Shown: piece by piece, positions 10,279-21,125 of the stretch
Position numbering within the stretch: the stretch's first letter is position 1
Layout of the letters: every line of letters starts with the position of its first letter
Source: Orientallactaga sibirica
Lineage: Eukaryota > Chordata > Mammalia > Rodentia > Dipodidae
Direction: 5' to 3'
Assembly: GCA_036365145.1 (NCBI GenBank)
Contig: JAEOAD010000005.1
Span: 6,739,001 to 6,803,000, forward strand
DNA length: 64,000 nucleotides
Program-made: the position numbers and the translations under genes
The notes under the pieces: model-generated
Database searches by the model: none
What the model was told of the DNA's origin: nothing
Seen by the model: only the letters and a program-made list of their open reading frames with translations

Positions 10279-11235
10279 ACCTCCCTGTAATTTATTTTAG
10301 ATTCCAGAACCTATTTCTGTAATGTTCTGTCCTGTCTTTTCCAGTCCAGTGACCATTTTCTTAGATGTTCCTAGAACCTAACTTTCTGTGAGTCTTCTAA
10401 AGCTTGTCTTTGCCCTCCATGTAAATGAGATTTCAGCTGGTGGACTATCTTTTTATTTAATTCATTTTTTTCAGTGATATAATAGATTTAATTATGCCTC
10501 ATTTCTATGTAAGTACAATAAAATAAGCCAAATTCTGAAGTATGGGGGAAGTTAATTTGCTACTTGGGTAATGTGCAGAATTTAGTAAGGAAATCTCCTA
10601 GGCTCGATGCTACAACTCTAGAATTCCCTTCCTCCCTTCCTGACCATAAATAAGGCAGGATGAGAAAAGATTTCTGTATATAAAACTGCTGGCACTTGAA
10701 ATGCAGCCATCATGGGGCAGAATTCAGTTCCGGGCTGTGGCAACCTCAGCACTGAGAACCATCATTGTCTAGACGCGGTAGATGCTCTGTAAATATTTGT
10801 AGAAAGAATAATGAGTGTTAGTTAGAATTATTAGAAGGAAAGCTGCCTTCATTTCCTCCTAGCCTTTCAAGAGGGCCTTTGGGGGTAACCATAGATTTAC
10901 AAATACAAAGGTAGCTGACTCACATTGAGTAGAATGGTGATGATGAGCTGGAATCTACCCTTGCTTGGGAGACGCAGAACACTGAAGATGAGCTCTGGTG
11001 ATGGAGCCACAAACATGCTGCTGTCTTGCACCTCTGGCTGTGTGTCAAAAGATACCTGAGTGTTTAACCTCACTGACTTGCCCTTCAAGTGACCCATGAG
11101 AAAGTGTTGGGTTTTGTCTAGGTAGGCCCTTTGACATATCAAGTCAGCACCTTTGCTAAGAACTGGCTATGAACTTCCAAGGCCATATGCTAAGAAGACA
11201 GTGCTTAGGAATGATCCAGAGTTGAAATGTATCTG
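10279..11235. other. Unassigned; L2-like tail at 10740-10815
   Basis: No gene seen. GTCTAGACGCGGTAGATGCTCTGTAAATATTTG near 10770-10802 resembles a + strand L2 3' end, so some of the upstream 400 bp may be L2 as well. The 81-codon minus frame at 10897-11142 has no recognisable domain. Confidence 0.45.
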
Positions 11236-11430
11236 AACAGGTCAAAGGAACAACTCCCCGGGACCTATGTAAGCCAGATGCAACAGGTGACACTACACAC
11301 AAAGTTGAGCATGCACACAGGGTGGTGCATGCATGTGGAGTTCGATTGCACTGGCTAGAGGCCCTGGTGGGCCAGTTTTCTCTCTCTTTCTCTCTCTCTC
11401 TCATAAATAAAATAAATAAAAATTTAATAA
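11236..11430 (+). repeat. Dip-like SINE, 5'-truncated
   Basis: Lacks the tRNA-like head. It starts near CAACTCCCCGGGACC, then GCCAGATGCAACAGG, with an insertion of about 30 bp that repeats the GCACAAGGTGG motif. It ends in a CT tract and AATAAAAATTT. Confidence 0.85.
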
Positions 11431-12464
11431 GGCAAAGACACATGGAGAAGTATGATTGAGCAAAAAGGGTATGATCTTATAATAAAATCAGGGGGAAAAT
11501 AAAAAAGACATGTTCAGATTACTTTGTGTGCCCCCGAGTCTTAAAAGATGGGGCATTCCTATCCTCCATGTGTAAGGATGGCATCTCATAGGGTCATATG
11601 ATTTACATTCAAGGAATTTCCCATAATAGTTTTATATTTTTCCCCAGGAGAAGGGTGAAAGAGACCTGTGTGCTTCTTCCATATGCTCAAACGCCAAGGA
11701 CCCATATCATGAGGTTGGGTGTCCAGAACCCCAACCAGTGTCTGTTGCCACCTGCACAGCTTACATCATGCTCCCTTTGGACAGAGGACAGATGCTGAGG
11801 GCACAGGTTGCTGTCCATGAATACCACTAACTGAGGGAGATATGCCAGTGGTATACTGAAGGATGGAGTAAATTTTGATTCCCTAGGTACTAAAAAAGAA
11901 GACACAAAACAGAAAAACATAGCTGCCCCGACTTTAAACAGCCGTGTGCCATATCTATTAATGGTCTCAAGTTATAAAGATGTCATCTGATGTTCAAGAT
12001 TAACAGGCTTCAATCCAATGTTCCCCAGCCAGCACCAGGAGACATGATTGAGACCTAAGAGAAGTGGATGGGATGAGGAGGACCCCAGCTGATGGAGAAG
12101 TGAGGAAAAGAATTCTTCAGCAAGGGGAAACCTGGCTCTCGGGTTTCTTCCCCCAAAGAGCGGGGGAGCTGGGACCGAGGTGAGGTGGAGTAAGGAGTTT
12201 ATGACTGATCTTTTGAGATTGATAGCACAAGGTATTGAAGCCAGATTCTTTTGAGATTGCTTTTTGATACCAGTAGCAGAAAGAAAATAACAGAAGTGGA
12301 GGGTCATTGAGTAAGTGTGACATTTCCTAGGCTCATATCTGTGTTCTGTCAGAAAAAGACGTCCTTACTCTAACAGGACTGTTCACTGTCATATTTCAAA
12401 GCACAATTCATTTACAGATCACGACTGAAAATGATCACACAAGTCTAGATTCATTCTTACCCTA
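11431..12464. other. Unassigned sequence
   Basis: About 1 kb without an assignable repeat. Frames at 11972-12307 (111 codons) and 12117-12323 on the minus strand overlap each other in different frames and show no motif or splice context that I can support. Confidence 0.4.
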
Positions 12465-12690
12465 TGCTTCTCAGTCAATCAGGGGCAACTCTGCCTACTT
12501 CTACCCCACCGCTGCCCGTGGTAGACATGCGACCATGTCTGGAGAAATTTTTGGTTATCATACTTAGCAGGGTGGCACTTGTGATGTCAAAATGGTAGAG
12601 GCTGGAAAAACTCCTGAGCGTCCCACAATATACAGCCCACCCCCATGCACTTTAGCAAAGGGATCAGTATTTCCAGGGTGGAGAAACATC
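12465..12690 (+). repeat. MER20-like hAT fossil
   Basis: Diagnostic core ACCATGTCTGGAGAAATTTTTGG followed by GGTAGAGGCTGG..CCCACAATATACAGCCC matches the MER20 order (ATGTCTGGAGACATTTTTGG..GGTAGAGGCCAGG..CCTACAATGCACAGG). MER20 is a non-autonomous hAT-Charlie DNA transposon of placental mammals. No protein is encoded. Confidence 0.75.
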
Positions 12691-12957
12691 ACCCTGAGTG
12701 ATAGCAAACTGCATCCCAAAGTGTGAATGCAGCATAAATAAACATTTTAAAATGGCACTGAAAGGGGGGGGGGCCTTCACAAAGTAAGGCAGTATGAAAG
12801 TTTCAAAAATTTTAAAAGTAACAATAAGAATTTAAATTCTAGAAGCTTTATTTCTTATTGTTTGACTTAAAAGAAGTGGAAGGATTAGGAAAGGAAGATC
12901 CAAAGCTAACTGGGCGGTCTACGTATAATACAAGAAGATAGGCTAAGACGAAAGGCT

Positions 12958-13277
12958 AGGGCTGGGGAGAAGACTCAGTGGTTAAAGATACTTGCTTGCA
13001 AGCCCTGCTGACCTGTGTTCAGCCCTGAGCACCAACATCAAGTCTAATGCAAAGTCATGCGTGAGTCTAATGTCATGGTGACTATGGTAATGGGAGTCCC
13101 CTGAAGTTTACTAGCAGCAGCAACGGGGAAGACCATGTCTCAGCAAAGGTGGAAGGAAGGGACCAACACTCTGGGGTTGTCCTCTGACCTCCACACACAT
13201 GCCCATGTGCTGTGGCTTATAGCCATGCACACACACCTACAGACAAATACCTACACACAAGTAAAACATTAAAAATT
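12958..13277 (+). repeat. Composite (B4/RSINE-type) SINE
   Basis: ID/tRNA-like head GGGCTGGGGAGAAGACTCAG, a diverged middle, then GGTTGTCCTCTGACCTCCACACAC and a CA-rich tail. It is the same family as the elements at 3751 and 48838. It sits directly after a unique stretch containing a (G)10 run at about 12764. Confidence 0.7.
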
Positions 13278-13814
13278 AAGAGATAATTTACAGTAGATTA
13301 AAAGTAATGCATATGCGAGAGAGGTAAGTCATCAAAAATTGAGGAGAGTCACTTTCTGTCAGCTTATTTTTCGTGTTTTCTCAATGCTTTGAGAATAAGC
13401 TTCCCACTAACTTTAAAGGATGGTTTGCATTTTAGCTTTATTGAAGCTATAAATTAAATGTTAAAAATTATCAGTGCCCCTTGTGTCAGAGTTTCAATCC
13501 CCTAGAATATAGATACATGCTTATATATAATTTCTGCTGAAACACATAGGCTAAGCAAAAACAAATTTTTTGGTGATAGTTATGGGAAAGAAAACTTTTT
13601 ATTTCCAGGAGAGGTTACATGAGAAGAAAATGAAATTGGCTGATATAGCAAAATATAGTCCCGTTCAAGAACTAAAGCCAAAAAAGTCAAACAGAAGGGA
13701 TCCCAACAGTCCACGAGGTGGGTAGAAATTCCCAGCAAAGGCTGCTTCCTCTAAGCCCATCTGCATATTCCCTTGTAAAATCCAGTCTCAAAGAACCCTG
13801 TAGATCAGCCTTTG

Positions 13815-14165
13815 GTGTTTATTGTAGGGTAAAGCTATCATGTGAGTGTACCCCCAAAGTTCATGCATTGTTAGAACCTAACCCTCACATGGCAGTGTGG
13901 GCAGGTGGGGCCCAGCAGGTTTTGGATTATGGGGCAGGCTTGTGCGGGGATTAATCACTTTATCTCCTGAGTAACTTCTAGCTCTGACATCACTGGGTGG
14001 GTTACATGGGCGCAGGTTGTGAGGCAGTGGAGCGTCTCTGAGTTTGCTTCTTCCACACACACTATCTAGGGTCTCTAATTTCTTCCGTGAATGGAAGCAG
14101 CACAGATCTTTACCACATGCTAAGCCCATGCTGGTGGACTTCTCTATCTCCAGCACTGTGCCAAT
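13815..14165 (+). mobile_element. MST/MLT1-type MaLR LTR fossil
   Basis: GAGTGTACCCCCAAAGTTCATGC..AGAACCTAACCCTCAC..GGTGGGGCC..GGGGATTAATCAC..CTCCAGCACTGTGCCAATAA follows the order of blocks in MSTx/MLT1 LTRs (CCAAAATTCATG, CCTAATCCC, GGTGGGGCC, GTGAGCCAATAA). It is an old copy with no internal region. Confidence 0.6.
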
Positions 14166-14765
14166 AATCTCCCCCTTTTTTTAATAACTTACCTAGTGTC
14201 ATGTACCCCTCACAGTAACGGAATGAAATGAGATCCTCATTCTCTACAATGACACCCACACCACTCTTTCAATGGAGCAGAAGCCCCCACCACCACCACA
14301 TATAATCATCCACTCAGTGATCTCAACCATAATTCTCACTCTCCCATACTACATTGTAGGTTACACCCTATCTCTCACACCCCTGCAGACTCCCTTTCTT
14401 TAAGGCCCTTACTGTGACGGCCCTAACAAAGCTGCCTTTAACACACCTCAACAAGTATCTTTGGATAACTTTCTCTTAAGCAGATAAAAATAAAAACTTT
14501 ATTACGATACTGTATTTTTCAGATTTTGTCATATATGTTATTTGTTGACATTGTGAAAAACAGAAAGAGATCAAGATGATCAGTAATTCTGCCATTCAGT
14601 AGAAATAAGTGTATGCATTTGTAGCAGAGAAGACTTTCTTTCCGCTCCAGCAACCCTGTCCTGGGAGGAATCTTTGGTAAGAGAAGAGAAAACACCAGAG
14701 TCTCTCTGAGAAAAATTAATGGTATTACAGGAGTCAAAAAGAATGAAGACTAGAAAGGGCAAGTT
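14166..14765. other. Unassigned sequence
   Basis: No gene seen. The two overlapping minus frames near 14519-14762 are in different frames and have no recognisable motif. Confidence 0.4.
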
Positions 14766-14780
14766 AAATTTTGGAAATGT

Positions 14781-14939
14781 TGGGGCTGGAGAGATGGCTT
14801 AGTGGTTAAGTACTTGCCTGTGAAGCCTAAGGACCCCGGTTCAAGGATCCATTCCCCAGTACCCACGTAAGCCAGATGCACAAGGTGGTGCATGCATCTG
14901 GAGTTTGTTTGCAGTACCTGGAGGCCCTGGTATGCCCAT

Positions 14940-14971
<32 letters not shown>

Positions 14972-15020
14972 TGCCTCTTTCTCTCTCTGTCTGTCACTCT
15001 CAAATAAATAAAGATAAACG
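14781..15020 (+). repeat. Dip-like SINE with perfect 15-bp TSD
   Basis: AAATTTTGGAAATGT is repeated exactly at 14766-14780 and 15021-15035. The complete element has a GGTTCAAGGATCCATTCCCC variant of the B-box region, which recurs at 56180 and 59463 as GGTTCAAGGCTC.., marking a subfamily. Confidence 0.95.
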
Positions 15021-15309
15021 AAATTTTGGAAATGTCTTTTACTTCAGAACTGCTTCTCTTAGAAGGACCAGAATTGATGTTCTCTTTCCTTAAACACTCT
15101 CCTCTCAACTAGGGGCAAGCTGGAAGGAGCAGTTGACAAGCTAGGAACTCCATCACAGACGTGAAGACTGTAAGATAAGTTGTGGTCCGTATGTAAGAGT
15201 GAATGTCAGAGAAAACAGACTAATCCGTACTACAAGGATCCAGAACATCCTGAACATAATCAAGAAACTTTTTCAACACACTGATGTGATCAATTATCAC
15301 AAAGACTTT

Positions 15310-15430
15310 CTTTAAAGCAAGGCATGATGACTCTTGGCTATAATCTCAGCAGCTGGGGGAGGATTAGATGGGAATATTGGTGTAAATTCAGTGCCTCCCT
15401 TGGCTACATTTCAATACCATATCTCAAAAA
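15310..15430 (+). repeat. Diverged B1-like SINE
   Basis: GGCATGATGACTCTTGGCTATAATCTCAGCAGCTGGGGGAGG keeps the B1 block order (GCACGCCTTTAATCCCAGCACT..GGAGG) with many substitutions. Confidence 0.5.
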
Positions 15431-15435
15431 TTAGT

Positions 15436-16530
15436 AAGTACACACCTGAGCAATAGTGGCACACAACCTATGCAGGTAACCAACTGTTCTCAGGTTGAAC
15501 ATGAGATCTGTTCAGTGGAAGAGAACTCATGCCTCGTACCAAGAGCCAAGTCATAATCCCATGGATAGGAAACTCACAGACTCCAGAGACAACCTCCACT
15601 GCTCTTTGGAGAAGAATGAGTATACACATCAAAAAACCTCTCAAATAACTAGGCTTGTCCCCTTTAATGCCAACTACCTCTACCATGTCTTCCAGGGCAC
15701 AGGAGCCATTGCAGAGGAAATAGCAACAGGAGTATTCCTCTCATGACTAGCCTGACAACCACATCCATGGAGATGGTGACAGGCACTGTGATCACTCAGA
15801 TCTCATCAAAACAGAGATCCAGAGACTACAAGAGAGATTGCAACGCCAAACCAGATTTCTAACACATCCACCAAGGCTCAGAGAACACTGTAGAAAAGGG
15901 GGCCAAAAGATTCTAAGAACAACAGGGTGGGTGGAATTAGTCTAAGACACCCCACCCCACCTCCACGCCCACAGAGACTAATCGAGGCCCTCAGAACCTC
16001 ACAGTGAATGCCAATAACCACACTGAGGAGGGCCCTCAGTGGAACATGGATGGGGAGAGGGGATATAGGAGCATAATCTGTGTGCTAGTTTGAATAGATG
16101 GCCCCTAATATATTCAGTGTTTTATTGGTTTATAGTTTGCATCTGCAGCCACCTGGCTGGAGGCAGTGTCACTGGGTGGATCTTAAGGTGTGGAGTTGGG
16201 TTTAAGATTCCATTATAAAGATATGCAAAGTGTGCCTAGCTGGAGTTCCTGAGGTGTGCGGTGCTGTGTGGCTTTTGGCTTTTTCTCTCTCTTGCCTGGT
16301 CCTATAAGAGCAGGCCAGCTTCTTCTGCCATTATGGAACTTCCCCTGGATCTGTAAGCTTCAATAAATAATATCCCTTCCTCCATAACTGTGCCTGGTCT
16401 GGAAGTTCATCTCAGCGAACCTGAAGCTGTCTGCTACAATCTGTGAAAAAAAAAAACTAAAATTTAATTTTAAAAAATTTTGAAAAATAACACCAGCAAA
16501 AAAAAAAAAAAAAAAAAAAAGGAGAAATTA
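15436..16530 (+). mobile_element. L1-type 3'UTR with poly(A), split by solo LTR
   Basis: The sequence CAACTGTTCTCAGGTTGAAC..CACACTGAGGAGGGCCCTCAG resembles rodent L1 3'UTR sequence. It resumes after the LTR at 16439 and ends in A-rich sequence with a run of about 20 A at 16500-16520. The 83-codon frame at 15495-15746 lies inside it and is not a gene. The family call is from memory. Confidence 0.5.
16081..16438 (+). mobile_element. Solo MaLR-like LTR with 5-bp TSD
   Basis: 358 bp beginning TGTGCTAGTTTGAAT and ending CTGCTACA, so TG..CA termini are present. ATCTG precedes (16076-16080) and follows it (16439-16443), a perfect 5-bp duplication as made by ERVL/MaLR integrases. It has GGAACTTCCCCTGGATCTG and an AATAAATAA polyadenylation block near 16365-16373. 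This copy defines the boundaries for the family elsewhere in the window. Confidence 0.88.
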
Positions 16531-16782
16531 ATAAACTCCCTGGTTATTGTAGCCTGCTCTGGTGAAGGTGGAGGGGAAATATAAGTTAACAATAAGCGAA
16601 TCAACAAGCTGGACATGGAATAGACAGGCTCTACCAAAATTTGCTATAAACTAAAGTTTACTAAAATTTTACTAAACTTACTACAAACTTCCACTTCTAG
16701 AAACTTCTTATATAAAAATGTTCATGCATAGTAGAAATATCTTGTAAGATGAAAGGGACAGAACCTAAGTTGTGTAATACAT
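16531..16782. other. Short unassigned sequence
   Basis: Between the poly(A) of the + strand L1 fragment and the 3' end of the antisense L1. Small repeats of an ACTAAA(A/G)TTT motif occur near 16650-16690. Nothing else seen. Confidence 0.4.
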
Positions 16783-17737
16783 TTAGGTCCATCCCCCAAC
16801 ACCATCCATGGCCCTTTGCGGAGCTGTGAGGGCGGGCCAGGAGGAAAATAGCTTCCCTCTCAGTTCCACTGTGGTCTCTGGATGACTTGTGACCACAGAC
16901 TGTGGTGTCTTCAGCACTAGGGGCTTACCTTTTAGCTCTGGCAGGTCAACAAGTGCTTTGGCAATGACATGCATTATTTTGGGGACCTCACGTGTATGTC
17001 TCCCTGATCAAAAGCTCACTGTGGGGAGTAACCCAAATCTGGTCCTGGGATTTACCAACCATGGCCCATAGTCTTAGGATTAAGCTTCCTCTACCTTCTA
17101 CAGGGCACTTCTGTTCAAGTTGCCTCTCCCTCTTATTGAGGGTTATCTCTTGTAGAATTCTATCCAGGAGCAAGATGTCTGGGGTCCTGGTTCATGTTTT
17201 CATTAGTTCTGTGTTAGTCCCCCACCCTCCTTTCTCCCTACTCCCCCCAAGGCTCTTACACCCGTGTTCTTTCTTTTGTTCTGCCTCTCAACTTGCCTGT
17301 TCAGTAGCCACTCTTCCCCTTCCTTTCTGTTTCCCCTCTTTCCTGGCCTCAGTCTAGTTCCATGTATTACTCCTGATGCTTACTACCGCTTACAGCCAAC
17401 TCAAGCCGGTCCAGGTTAGTAACCACCTATGAGAGAGAACATGCAGTGTTTGCCTTTCTGAGTCTGTATGACCTCACTTTGTATGATTCTTTCAAGTCCA
17501 TCCATTTTCCTGAAAATCTCCTTACCGCTGAGCAGAATTCCATTGTGTATGTGTACTGCATCTTCATTAACTGTTCCTCTGTTGAAGGCCATCTGCGACG
17601 ATTCTGCTTCTTAGCTGTGGTGAATAGAGGAGCGATGAATATGGTTGAGCAAGTGCCTCTGTGTTATAGAATCTTTAGGGTATATGTCCCCCAAAAGTTA
17701 TAGCTGGCTTTAGTGGTAGGTTTATTTTCAGCTTTTT

Positions 17738-17967
17738 AAAAATATATATTTTATTTTTATTTATCTGTTAGAGACAGAGAGAGGGAAAGAGAGAGAGGGA
17801 GAGGGAGAATGGGTGCACCAGGGCTTCCAGCCACCACAAACGAACTCCAGATGCATGTGCCTCCCCCCCACCCGTGCATCTGGTTTATGTGGGTCCTGGA
17901 GAATCGAACCAGGGTCCTTAGGCTTCACAGGCAAATGCCCCAACCACTAAGCCATCTCTCCAACCCC
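17738..17967 (-). repeat. Dip-like SINE inserted in L1
   Basis: A perfect 15-bp duplication TATTTTCAGCTTTTT lies at 17723-17737 and 17968-17982. It consists of L1 sequence, so the SINE postdates the L1. Confidence 0.95.
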
Positions 17968-18059
17968 TATTTTCAGCTTTTTGAAGCGTCTCCATACTGA
18001 TTTCCATCGTGGCTGTACAGGTTTGCACTCCCACCAGCTCTGGAAGAGGCTTCATCTTT

Positions 18060-20195
18060 TCCCACTTCCTACCAGCATTTGCTGTCATTTGACTTTTTGA
18101 TAATTGCCTTTCCAATTGGAGTTAGATGGAATCTCAAGGTTGTTTTAATTTGCATTTCCCTGGTGAACAAGAGACGTTGAACATCCCTTCGTGTATTTAT
18201 TGGCCAGTTGTAATTCTTCCTTTTGAGATGCTCTGTTTAATTCCCTGCCCCAATTTTTGAGTGGGTTGATTGATTTCCCTATTGTTTACTTTTTGTAGTT
18301 CATTATAGATTGTAGATATTAAACTTCTGTCAGTTGTTTAGCTAGTGAAGATTTTCTCCCATTCAGTATGTTGTCTGTTGACCTGTGTTGATAATGTACT
18401 TATCTGTACAATACAATAGTTTTTAGTTTCATGAGGTCCCTGTGGCTGAGATCTTCTCTAATTCCCTGGGCTACCAGGGCCTTATTCAAAAGTCTTTCCC
18501 TACACCTATATCGTGTAGTGTTCTATTTTTTTTTCTAGTCATTTTAGGGTTTCAGGTCTTACATTACGGCCCTTGATCATTTGAAGTTGATTTTTGTGCA
18601 AGGTGGTGAGAGATGAGGTTCCAGATTCCTTATTCTACGTGTGGCTCCCTTTGTTAGAGATGCTAGCTTCTTTCCAGTGAGCTTTTTTTGCCGCTTTGTC
18701 AAAGATCAGGTAGCTCTAGTTACTAGAACTTATTCCTGAATCTTCTGTTCCATTGCTATAAAGTGCCCGTTTTGTGCCAGTAACATGCTATTTTACTATT
18801 ATGGCTGTATGGTATATATTGAAATCAGGTATGGTGATATCATCTGAGGTATTCCTTTTGATGAGGACATTTTTGGCTATCAGAGACCTTTTGTGCTTCC
18901 ATATGAATTTAATTATGAGATAGAGTTTCACTCTAGCCCGGGTTGACCTACAACTCACTCTATAGTCCCAGGCTGGCTTCAAACTCACAGCAATCCTTCT
19001 ACCTCTGCCTCTTGAGTGCTTGGATTAAAGGTATGCACCACCAGTCCCAGCTCCATATGAATTTTGAGACTATTTTTTTCTAGCTCTATCAAGAATATTG
19101 CTGGGATTTTGAATTGGAATTGCATTGAATATGTATATTGCTTTTGGTAGGATGGTCATTTTAGCCATATTAATTCTTCTGATCCATGAGCAGGGGAAGT
19201 CACTCCATCTTCTCACGTCGTTCTCACGTCTTTCTTCTTCAGTGCTTTTGTTGTATAGGTCTTTCACTGTCTTGGCTAGAGATATTCCAAAATAGTTAAA
19301 TTTTTGTTTTTGTAGCTATTGCAAATGGGACAGCTTCGTGATTGCTTTCTCCACTTGTTTGTAATTGCTATATACAAAGTCTACTGATTTTTGTGTGTTG
19401 ATTTTATATCCTGTCACTTTGCTTCTATGAGCTTTTTGGTGGAAATTTTTGGTTCTCTTATGGATAGAATCCTGTCATCTGTTAATGGGGTTAGTTTGAT
19501 GTCTCTCTTTCCATCCCTTTCATTTCTTTCTCTCGTCTTATTACTTGAGCTAAGACTTCAAGTACTGGGTTGTATGATCCGGACCTTTCTTGTGTTGAGA
19601 TATGGTCCCTTCATTCCTACTCTCTCCACTGGTAATCATGGAGGGATGTTGTACTTTGTCGAAGGCCTTCTCTGCATCTGTTGAAAAGATTATGTGATTC
19701 CTGTCATTAACTCTGTTTATGTGATTATTATGTTTATAGTACATTTATCGATTTCTGTTTGTTGAACCATCTCTGCATCCCTGGGATGAAACCTATTTGA
19801 TGGAGTTGGATGATATTTTTAATGTATTCTTGAATTTGGTTGGAGAGAATTTTATTGAAAAACTTTGTGTCTAAATTCATCAGGGGTATCGGTCTGCAAC
19901 TCTCTTTTCTTATGGTGTCTGGTTTTGTTATTAGTGTAATGTTGGCCTCATAGAAGGGGGCAGAGAGCAGTCCCTCCTTTTCAACTGTGTGAAATAATTT
20001 GAGAAATCACGGCTTTAATCCTTCAGTGAAGGTTTGGTAGGATTTGGCAGTGAATCAGTCTGGACTTTTTTGTTGGAAGGCTTTTAATTACATTTTCAAT
20101 CTCAGTTGATGTTATAGTTCTATTCAAGTAATTTATCTCATCTGGGTTGAGTTGAGTTTCTTAATTTTCTATTCTCAGTAACCATTCCTGTATTC
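18060..20195 (-). pseudogene. L1 ORF2 remnant (reverse transcriptase to C-terminal part)
   Basis: Minus-strand fragments match L1 ORF2p in the correct order from high to low coordinate. They are a segment with [20 protein letters not shown] (near 19650-19710), one with CSWIRRINMAKMTILPKAIY (near 19130-19200), and one with KFIWKHKRSLIAKN near 18880. Each lies in a different short frame separated by stops and frameshifts. ORF2p normally provides endonuclease and reverse transcriptase for retrotransposition; this copy is dead. Confidence 0.85.
18911..19051 (-). repeat. B1 SINE inserted in L1
   Basis: A perfect 13-bp duplication TCCATATGAATTT lies at 18898-18910 and 19052-19064. Antisense B1 blocks GAGTTTCACTCTAGCCCGGG, CCAGGCTGGCTTCAAACTCAC and GGATTAAAGGTATGCACCACC are clear. 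Confidence 0.95.
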
Positions 20196-20199
20196 TCTA

Positions 20200-20620
20200 T
20201 CTCTAGAAATTTGAGCTAATCTATATTTTCTTTGGAGTGCATATGTAAGTGGGATCATGTAATGTTTTTCTTTGTGGCTAGCTTACTTCAAGAATGGTTA
20301 CTGTGAATGGGGGTGAGGGTCAGAAATGGGAGGATATAGATCAGAAGGCACAAAGCAACACATAGGGAGAAAAAACAAGTTGAAAGTCTTATGTGCAATA
20401 TGAGGGCTATAGTTAAAAATGTATGATGCTGTATTTGAGATTTTGGTTAAATAAGTATATTTCAATTATTCTTGCCATGAAAACTATGTGATTTTATATA
20501 TATATAAACTTAGTTCACTATGGTAACTATTTTGTTAACTTTATCTATTACAAAATGTTGTAAGCTTCAAATATAGGTACTACAGCTTATCTTAAAATAT
20601 ACTTACACTGTTTTTAAAAT
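20200..20620. mobile_element. Old L1 3' end with 5' inversion
   Basis: 20200-20290 reads as antisense L1 (GCATATGTAAGTGGGATCATG..TTCTTTGTGGCTAGCTTACTTC). From about 20291 the sequence is sense L1 3'UTR (GAATGGTTACTGTGAATGGGGG..GAGGGCTATAGTTAAAAATG). Opposite orientations of adjacent 3' segments suggest a twin-priming inversion. It is an old L1M-type copy by appearance. Confidence 0.55.
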
Positions 20621-21125
20621 ATTTATAATAATGTCCTCTTCAAGCCTAATTTTTTTAAAAAAATTCTCTACCCCATTGGCTGCTTTTCAGAGATGAAGTT
20701 AACTGATTTAATTTTACTTGGCATTCTTGTTGCATTTTCAAAACTATAAATAACCTTTGGAGTACTATTTTGGCTGTGTCCCAATGCATGCTTTCATTCA
20801 ATGCAGAAGAGACTGGAGTCTCCATCTCACCCTTTTAACTGAAATAGTTTCTAATGATTTAAACTTTGTGTTGACTGGATCTCAGGAAGAGACTGTACCT
20901 GTTGCTGTTCATTAAATTTTTATCAAGCACTAAAATTGTGAACAGTAAGGCTTCTGTACTTGAAAACGTAGCCTGGCATCTGATTACCAAGCTGAATGTG
21001 GAATATTTGAAATTCTTTCATGTGTGTCAAAACTTTTCAAATTACTGTTGGCTGGGTACAAAGTCATGGATATTATCAGTTCAGTTTGGTCTTTTTCTTC
21101 CATTAACTGAGCACTTTACTGTATA
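20621..21125. other. Unassigned sequence
   Basis: No gene or repeat assigned. The 74-codon + frame at 20902-21126 shows no recognisable domain. Confidence 0.4.

Larger units (their letters stand above)
16783..20195 (-). mobile_element. 5'-truncated L1, antisense (3.4 kb)
   Basis: The 3'UTR lies at the low-coordinate end (16783 to about 17430) and ORF2 reads on the minus strand toward lower coordinates. Two SINEs are inserted (17738-17967, 18911-19051). The 5' truncation is near 20195, where older L1 sequence begins. ORF1, most of ORF2 and the 5'UTR are missing, so the copy cannot be active. Confidence 0.85.
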
